Origin: Ancylostoma caninum
Taxonomy: Eukaryota > Nematoda > Chromadorea > Rhabditida > Ancylostomatidae
DNA length: 64,000 nucleotides
Direction of reading: 5' to 3'
Assembly (NCBI GenBank): GCA_037903475.1
Contig: JBAJFG010000375.1
Location: 62,001 to 126,000, forward strand
This document shows positions 57,657 to 64,000 of this stretch, in pieces. The translations under genes and the position numbers were made by a program. Position 1 is the first letter of the stretch. Every line of letters begins with the position of its first letter. The notes beneath the pieces are model-generated. The model made no database searches. It was not told where the DNA came from and was given only the letters and a program-made list of their open reading frames with translations.

Positions 57657-60600
57657 ATGGAGGAAAAAGATGAACGGGACATCGCGGGCTATCGTCGACT
57701 GACTTTTGCCGGCGTCACCGTGGCAGCGGTGGCGACGATCACGTCGATTGTAGTTGTTCCAATACTCTTTTCACAAGCACAAACAATCCAGTCACAATTG
57801 GATGTGGAACTGCGTTTCTGCGTGATGAGCACACATAATCTGTTTGACGAATTGGGAAAGGTACGTGCCGCACGTGTCAATCAACTGTTTGAAAAATAGC
57901 TCATTCACGATCATCCTTTGCGCTTGACTTGCGGCAATGAGCTCGTTATCCTAGACGGACGACTGCTCAGTTAGAAGTAGGTCTCCAAGGCGGCTACCAG
58001 TTATGCCAGTTTCACACCATAACTAATTCTCTTCGGCATTGCAAGTGATTGATGGATTAAGCACCCCGCCTGTGATGAAGTGACGGCTCATAAATAAGCT
58101 TTACGGCTGGACATTATTAATGGGCTCATACGTCCTATCATTTTTCCGTTGGGGATGTGCAGAAAGCTGTCAAGGGTTTTCAGTCACTAACATGCTCTTA
58201 AGCTACCCAACATCCCATTTTAATGATTATCGGACACTTACCACACACGCGCGTCAGACCCCGGTGTGATAGTGTAGAGAAGGCGGCTGCTCCCGATCTC
58301 TTTCTAGGAAAAACAGGTCAGCTTTAAGATAATATGCCTAGTAAGGCGCTGGAGTGAGTTAGGAACCCTTTTGAAGCTTTTAGGCTGTTTCTGCCCAGGT
58401 TCGAAAAGGCAAAACGGCCTGACGCGACGCGTGCGGGTGGTAAGTGTCCGTAGTGTGTGGACGCATTTTACTGGTTCAAATGGGGTTTCCAATAAACCAT
58501 TCTATGTATAAGAGCCTAGAATTGTGCTGCATGTTGTGACTTGAGAATATGCCAAATATCAGCGTGTATGGAAACCATCCTGAATTCAAAGCCATTTGAA
58601 ATATATTCACTGCAAGAGATTCCTGACCCTTCTTCCTCCGATTCTTTCCACGTAGACTACAGAATTGCTTGCATTTGAGGCATAGTACTGTAAGACAGAT
58701 TCGCCAAACCCAATCAGCATGGTCGATTGGAATAAACCTCATTCAACTGACTTGGAGTCTTACTCATCACCGATTTTTTGAAATAGTTCAGAAAAAAAAT
58801 TCGGAATTGCGCTCATTTTTACCTTTCAAATAGCAGAAATTTAGTGGAAAAAATTAAGGAGCTGTGGAATTGACCATCACATTTTTCCCATCCATCAGAT
58901 GGTACTCTTCGAGAAACCAAATTTTTGGGGTCTGTCACATCATCATGTTTATCCCATGTGCAGCCCTGCTTCCCGTAATCATAATGTATCATCCTACCAA
59001 GTTTGGCAAAAACATTAATGGATGTGCATGCCTCTCTGCTACACAGTGAATCCTTCATCAATCTGCAAGGTCCTTCTAAAGCGAAGCCTACAGAGAACTG
59101 GAAGGGTTCTAGTTATGGTTCTAGTTATAAAGTTTTTAGTCGAAAACGACTTGACAATGCAAAGCGTTAGACTACAGCGAATTTTTCTACAGAAATTGTT
59201 AGTCTCGTTCCACTCCCATCATAAAAGTATGTCTTCTCATGTGGTTTCGTTAAGGTCGAGCTAATAACTGGTCATCAGAGTCGGGTGAAACGCGGAGCAC
59301 GCAGAGGAGTTGTGATAGAAAAGACAGTGGTTAGTTTGTTATTTGAATAAACTTTCAACTAGAGCCTTACCCTCATTTCAGGTTATAAAGTTGGGTTTGT
59401 AATTATTGTACCGAGGGATAAATTCCAGAGAGAATTGAATTAGGATTTTCAAGATTTGATGCCTCGGAGAAGCGAAATTTCCCCGAAACCCCTTAGTTAA
59501 TAGTACAGAATCTTTCTTGTGCGAAATGATTAGCTCTCTTACTTCAATTTAATGTTGACATTTTCCATGCAGCTCTCGACATGGTTTTGTTTTTGGAAAT
59601 TCTGTCTGTATGCTTTATAATCATTGCGTTAAGGTCATTTTTCCGAAAAATATTATGTCGCCATTCGTGAAAAAATTTAAACTGCGAGCTCTGAATAAAA
59701 TTCTTCGAAAAAAAGAGGGGATGTTTTTTATTTGAGACGTAACTAATCCCAAAATTGTTCAGACTTCTTTATTATTTTGCAACCAAATAGATTCTATTTC
59801 AGATTCATCGAGGTGGAGGTTATGGACCTGGAGGCGGAGGCGGAGGTTATGGACCCGGAGGCGGAGGCGGAGGTTATGGACCTGGAGGCGGAGGCGGAGG
59901 TTTTGGACCTGGAGGCGGAGGCGGAGGTTTTGGACCCGGAGGCGGAGGCGGAGGTTTTGGACCTGGAGGCGGAGGCGGAGGTTTTGGACCCGGAGGCGGA
60001 GGCGGTGGCTACGGACCCGGAGGAGGGGTAAGGAGTGAAAATCGAAACCTATAACTCCATCCAACTTTAAAAAGAGAATCCAATGAAAATCGGCAACACT
60101 AACGTTCCTGTTTTAAGGGAGGCATCCGGCTACCGCAAGGCTTCATGCCAGGACAGGTTCACAAGATATTTCTCACTTTCCTGAAAAACCAACTTTGCCT
60201 CTAATATGCTATTGTTTAGATTTGCATCCGTGGACCTCCAGGACCACCAGGACCCCCTGGCCCGGACGGAATGCCTGGTAATGATGGTGCTCCAGGACCT
60301 GACGGTCCACCAGGTGCAGATGCAGCAGGGGGAGGAGGAGCGATGGCCGCACCTTGCTTCAACTGTCCACCTGGTCCACCGGGTCCAGCTGGTCGACCGG
60401 GACCAAAGGTGAGAGATGACGTGATTTATTAGGCAGTCCTAATATTTTTCTTTTAGGGAGACCCAGGTCCTCCCGGTGCAGCTGGCGGATATGGAGGTGG
60501 TGGAGCGATGGGACCACCTGGACCACCGGGACCACCAGGACCTCCTGGAGAGGACGGCATGCCTGGCGCTCCTGGTCAACCAGGTGCTCCAGGTATGGTA

Positions 60601-60852
60601 TTAGGTGGAGGAGGTGGAGGCATGGGACCTCCCGGACCTCCTGGACCACCTGGACCACCTGGGCCACCAGGACCGGCTGGGGAGGCGGGCTATGGAGGTG
60701 GCATGGGACTTCCAGGCCCTCCAGGCGATATGGGCCCTCCTGGACCTATGGGAATGGCCGGTGCACCTGGTCAACCTGGTAGTGCTGGTTATCCTGGAGG
60801 TGGCGGAAGTTGCGATCATTGTCCACCGCCTAGGCTGTCTCCTGGTTATTGA
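57657..60852 (+). CDS. Cuticle collagen
   Basis: Extracellular structural collagen of the nematode cuticle. Exons: 57657-57860, 59803-60027, 60118-60156, 60220-60408, 60457-60852; all phase 0, 350 residues. The N-terminus is the nematode cuticle collagen N domain: a cytosolic DIAGYRRL segment, membrane anchor [19 protein letters not shown] (about 20-38) and a conserved Cys in RFCVMSTHN. Exon 2 is a Gly-rich repeat (eight GP-containing units of GGGGG-Y/F-GP). Then come ICIRG, a Gly-X-Y block, CFNC, two longer Gly-X-Y blocks interrupted by [10 protein letters not shown] and VLGGGGGG, and the C-terminal CDHC. The Cys pairs are expected to form cross-trimer disulfides. I see no clear furin-type RxxR before the repeats. 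The first intron is unusually long (1.9 kb) and hosts a MITE. AATAAA occurs downstream at about 61163. I do not assign a specific col number. Confidence 0.92.
58231..58450. mobile_element. MITE in collagen intron 1
   Basis: Left CGGACACTTACCACACACGC and the complement of the right end, CGGACACTTACCACCCGCAC, match over about 20 bp with few changes. The interior is unrelated. About 220 bp in all. The rest of the intron (57861-59802) shows nothing else. Confidence 0.75.
59817..60021 (+). repeat. 27-bp coding minisatellite in collagen exon 2
   Basis: Eight near-perfect 27-bp units of the form GGAGGCGGAGGCGGAGGT, then TWTGGACCY. TAT/TTT and CCT/CCC alternate between units. The antisense ORF over it is a shadow. 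Confidence 0.85.
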
Positions 60853-62144
60853 TTTCGTGTTATTCTTGCCAATGCTCACTTCTTCTCAATGGAAGCTGTA
60901 AGCTGCAGTTTACTAGATCATTCGGTTCTGTTTCTAAACCAGTTCGGACCAAGTAGTTGACATAGATCGACGTAACAGCCTAGGTCCACAAAACATTGTT
61001 GTGAATAATTTTAAACTACACACCTATCTCCTGATCGATTTGGTCGTGGTAATCCTGCGAAATCGTAGCATTAGTGTCGAACGTCGCTAGCCGTCATTAT
61101 TAAAATATGTCTCGGATAGCACTGCCACCGCTGGTTGTACTGCTCAACAATTCACTCTTCCGAATAAACGTGTGATTATTTATTCTTATGAAGAAGCAAC
61201 TAGAACAGAATAGTTACAGAGTGGAATCACCTGACTCTTCAACGTGCTTGAGAACATGGGTCGCTTGCCATCAAATCCCAGTTCGGTACACCTTCGAGTT
61301 TAGCAGTAATTCCCAACAGCAACCACACTAACTATCTTTTACGTACTGGACCAATGCTTCGTTCAATAAGGTGTCGTACCCTCAAAAATCTACCAATGGA
61401 GTCGCCCAAAACTGGATCATCAACTGAAATCGCGATTTGTCTGGTTGGAAGGCCTGTCCAATACAACTTTACAAGTATTTCTTCAATTCTGTTAAATAAC
61501 CTCCGCAAATATAGAAAAGCGATTGTGGATTTCATACCATGATGATTCTCCGAAATCTTTCATCCCTTTAGCAGCATTCGCAAAATCTTGAGCAGCAATT
61601 GGAAGGATGGCAGCAGCTAGAATCAGATGCCATTAGGTTTTCTACTAGACGCACTACGCCATTCGGGCTGCATTCGTCCTCACAGTTATCAGAACATAGC
61701 GTAGCAGCTGCATGGTAGAATGGTTGGTGTTGCAGACTCGTAAACAAAGATTACAGCGTTACTGGCTAGATGCAAATCTTCAAACATCCGCTTAAGACAT
61801 TGCGTTACAACCCATCTCGTCAGCTAGCTGCGGTGCTGGAAGGAGGTAAATCCTAAAAGCAGTGTCATGAGAACTGTGAGAGGCTAATTCTTTGCTCTTT
61901 TGCGTTGGAACTACTGTTAGTTTTTGTTTCATTCAATATTCTTATACAAATATAAGCTGCCTTTGTACAATTGGTAAACTTGCTAGCCGAACACGAAGTT
62001 GTCAGCAATATTCTTTATTGGCCTTTATTCAAGCTGTATTATTTATTCATTTCTTGCGCTAAGGGTACACCTTAGAAAACACATAATTCGGACAAAGTGC
62101 CATGACAAGATGTGAGAAAGAAACAAACGATGCTGTAGTATGTA
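60853..62144. other. Intergenic stretch downstream of the collagen
   Basis: No gene seen. Short overlapping open frames near 61332-61542 on both strands look random. Confidence 0.45.
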
Positions 62145-62181
62145 CAGAGTGGTTCGTATGAAATGTGACGAGAAAAACTAC

Positions 62182-63563
62182 TCATAACTTCGCACTAATC
62201 GATTCAAATTGGCACCTTTTACAATTGTGCGGCAGAGAAAAAATTTTACATAAGATCCCATCCATCTCATACAAAAGTACTACCTCTGGTTTAATACAAG
62301 CGTCTAATCTTTCCCGAAAAATCTCGAAGATGCGCGCGACCATATAAGGAGAGCTTTCATCCCCTGCCTTCAGCAGGGCTGTCCTCAGCGAATCCAGTGA
62401 CTTAAGCTTGAAAGAGCAGGCTTTTTGCTGTACGGGTAACCAGATAGATAGCAAAACCCAAACAATAGAGATCGGGCGACTTTGATGACCAAAGTTTCAG
62501 ACATGACACTCTGCATCTTTGGAGCACCGGTGCGCACCCAGACGGGCACCGGTGCCAGTGACGGAATTGACCGCGGCGACGGTGAAGATCCCGGGCCGGC
62601 ACCACTATCCTTTCGCGACAGGAACAGCGACACCTGAGTGACCGCACAGCGCACTAAAGGCCACACATGGATTATTTCGCGCTCTCCTCGCAATGGGAAG
62701 TGGCGCCGTTCCAGGATTTTTACTGTCGCCATGAGCAGTTCCATATTGGCACCGATAAAGGCACATGTGCCCGTTTGGGTTGGCACCGGTGCTCAGAAGT
62801 TTCTGAACAGTGGCTTGTTTGCGGCGTGAGCTGGTGCCGAGTCTTGCTAGAACGTCCATTCAATTTCTTTGCGTTTTTTTAAGTTCAACGAATCATCGCT
62901 TCCATTAGAATTAGCTTTCGATGGAGTAGTTCGGCATTAATTTTAGCTTCTTGTTGGACGATGACAAGCTTGGTCTTGCCCAGACTTGATATTCAAGCCC
63001 ACTCCATCACATAGTGTGGAAAATGGTTTTTTTTTTCGACTGGAGGCTCCTTTGACAACAGTTCCTATTGATTCTGCGCATTTTGGGGAGTGGTTCAACG
63101 GCAAATAACTTCTCGGATGTGAAGAGAACCCGGCCAAGCTTATCACCTCGCGCAAGCGCGTTCATCTTTCTGCATTTTTCCATTCTTGAGGCCTTCAATT
63201 CGTTGGTAAGGCGTGGTCCTTTGTATTTTGTAAGGTTTTTTAATCGTAAAGATACAGCTCGACATCATCTTTAATCAGTATAGTTGAACGGCTTGCTTTG
63301 TGATCCTTAGCCGATTGTCTAGTTTTTTTTCTAGGATTCGAGTGAATTTTGTCTCTGACGGCCTTTCGAAGGGCAGAGGTCTTTGCAGTTCGTTCAGGTG
63401 GTCTTCTTTTCGAACAATTATCAACCCCTCCAGTTTCTTCAAAACGCTTTAAGATGTGATGCACTTGCTTCCGATGCAGTTTGAGCGTCTTCAAAATCTC
63501 GGAAACTGACGAACCACGTTTGTACATGGCGACTATTGCTGAACTATCCTCAAGCGATACCAT
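62182..63563 (-). pseudogene. Tc1/mariner transposase pseudogene
   Basis: Starts at 63563 with an intact helix-turn-helix domain (IVAMYKRGSSVSEILKTLKL ... GGVDNCSKRRPPERTAK) that ends at a stop near 63240. Later frames carry pieces of the catalytic core: VLFTSEKLFAVEP (about 63130-63090), QDSAPAHAANK (about 62850-62820, with a metal-binding Asp) and, beyond the MITE, SPDLYCLGFAIYL (about 62490-62450) and SFKLKSLDSLRTALLKA. At least two frameshifts plus the insertion disable it. Confidence 0.8.
62522..62794. mobile_element. MITE inserted in the mariner transposase
   Basis: Ends GAGCACCGGTGCGCACCCAG and, on the complement of the right end, GAGCACCGGTGCCAACCCAA, matching over about 35 bp including an internal GGGCACCGGTGCC / GGGCACATGTGCC block. 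It splits the transposase between its catalytic-core and C-terminal segments. No clear target duplication. Confidence 0.8.
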
Positions 63564-63713
63564 CTTTATATGAAAACAGAGAAAGACTGGCCACGTAAGG
63601 GCTAAAAATAAAAGGAGAAACGAATAGCACCATTAAAAAGCAGACAAAAGCAATAAAAATGTCCGGCAATTGATTTCCTAGAGCCCGTCACACTTTGTGT
63701 AGACCACTCCGTA

Positions 63714-64000
63714 AATTATTTCAGCGCTGGACTCATAAAATGTTCATCGTGCTGTTAAAGAGTACATGCCCTAGCAGAAAAGCTGCGGAGTGGCGGATTG
63801 TGTATGACACGAGGTCGTTGAACAGAGGCGCAAGGAATTGAATCCCTGTAATGATGCTTGTCTTATTTTTTGTGCTTTTGTTCGCAGGAGCCGAGAAAAG
63901 AAAATGTATGCATGCTACAGCATCTTTAGGCAAACCGCTTGAAAATTTCCAAGCATGTGTGCCACCCAATAATGGCAGCGGTGCGGATTAAAACTTGCGC
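63714..64000. other. Right edge, no feature seen
   Basis: No exon or repeat could be assigned in the last 287 bp. Confidence 0.5.

Larger units (their letters stand above)
62145..63711 (-). mobile_element. Tc1/mariner-family transposon, inactive
   Basis: Terminal inverted repeats CAGAGTGGTTCGTATGAAAT (left) and, on the complement of the right end, CGGAGTGGTCTACACAAAGT, continuing to TGTGACG. Each is next to a TA dinucleotide (62143-62144 and 63712-63713), the usual target duplication. It encodes one decayed transposase on the minus strand and is interrupted by a MITE at 62522-62794. Confidence 0.85.

Noticed and set aside
59759..60064. 101-codon minus-strand frame of repeated Arg/Leu
   Set aside because: Antisense of the collagen minisatellite.

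Overview
The window is nuclear DNA of a nematode. It shows SL-type 3' splice sites just before start codons, small exons with long introns, a Caenorhabditis-like gene order, a cuticle collagen and many nematode transposon families. The long repeat-filled introns suggest a clade V strongylid parasite such as a hookworm. That placement is inference from style, not from a species marker.

Four host genes can be reconstructed by joining exons whose phases agree. (1) Minus strand, 4976 to 170 and on past the left edge: a PP2C phosphatase of the ILKAP type, with a GC-AG intron. (2) Plus strand, 6884-8944: succinate dehydrogenase cytochrome b small subunit (sdhd-1). (3) Plus strand, 9225-31786: a ZCCHC4-type rRNA N6-adenosine methyltransferase in twelve exons, lying 280 bp after (2) and probably the second gene of an operon. 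(4) Plus strand, 57657-60852: a cuticle collagen in five exons with a Gly-rich minisatellite exon. From memory, ILKAP-like, sdhd-1 and ZCCHC4-like genes are also neighbours in C. elegans (F33A8 region); this needs checking.

The third intron of the ZCCHC4 gene carries a complete insertion of an env-bearing BEL/Pao LTR retrotransposon (11369-19558, antisense to the host gene). It has 255-bp LTRs differing at two sites, a 5-bp target duplication, a tRNA-Gly-like primer site and a polypurine tract. Pol is internally deleted: RNase H and the integrase core are gone. A gag-protease-RT ORF, an integrase-tail/phlebovirus-like envelope ORF and a third ORF (coiled coil plus Gag-like zinc fingers) remain open. 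The most striking signal in the window is here. The exact hexamer ACAAGT (sense strand; ACTTGT on +) occurs about 59 times in 8.2 kb, in coding and non-coding parts and in all reading frames, and I saw none in the opposite orientation.

The rest is dense repeat landscape. It includes foldback and MITE elements with clear inverted termini (several with 8-bp target duplications), a tRNA-derived SINE, Penelope-like element relics with GIY-YIG remnants and a hammerhead-like motif, a 5'-truncated LINE bounded by a 25-bp direct repeat, and Tc1/mariner elements, one interrupted by a MITE. Between about 31.9 and 57.6 kb I see no intact host gene.
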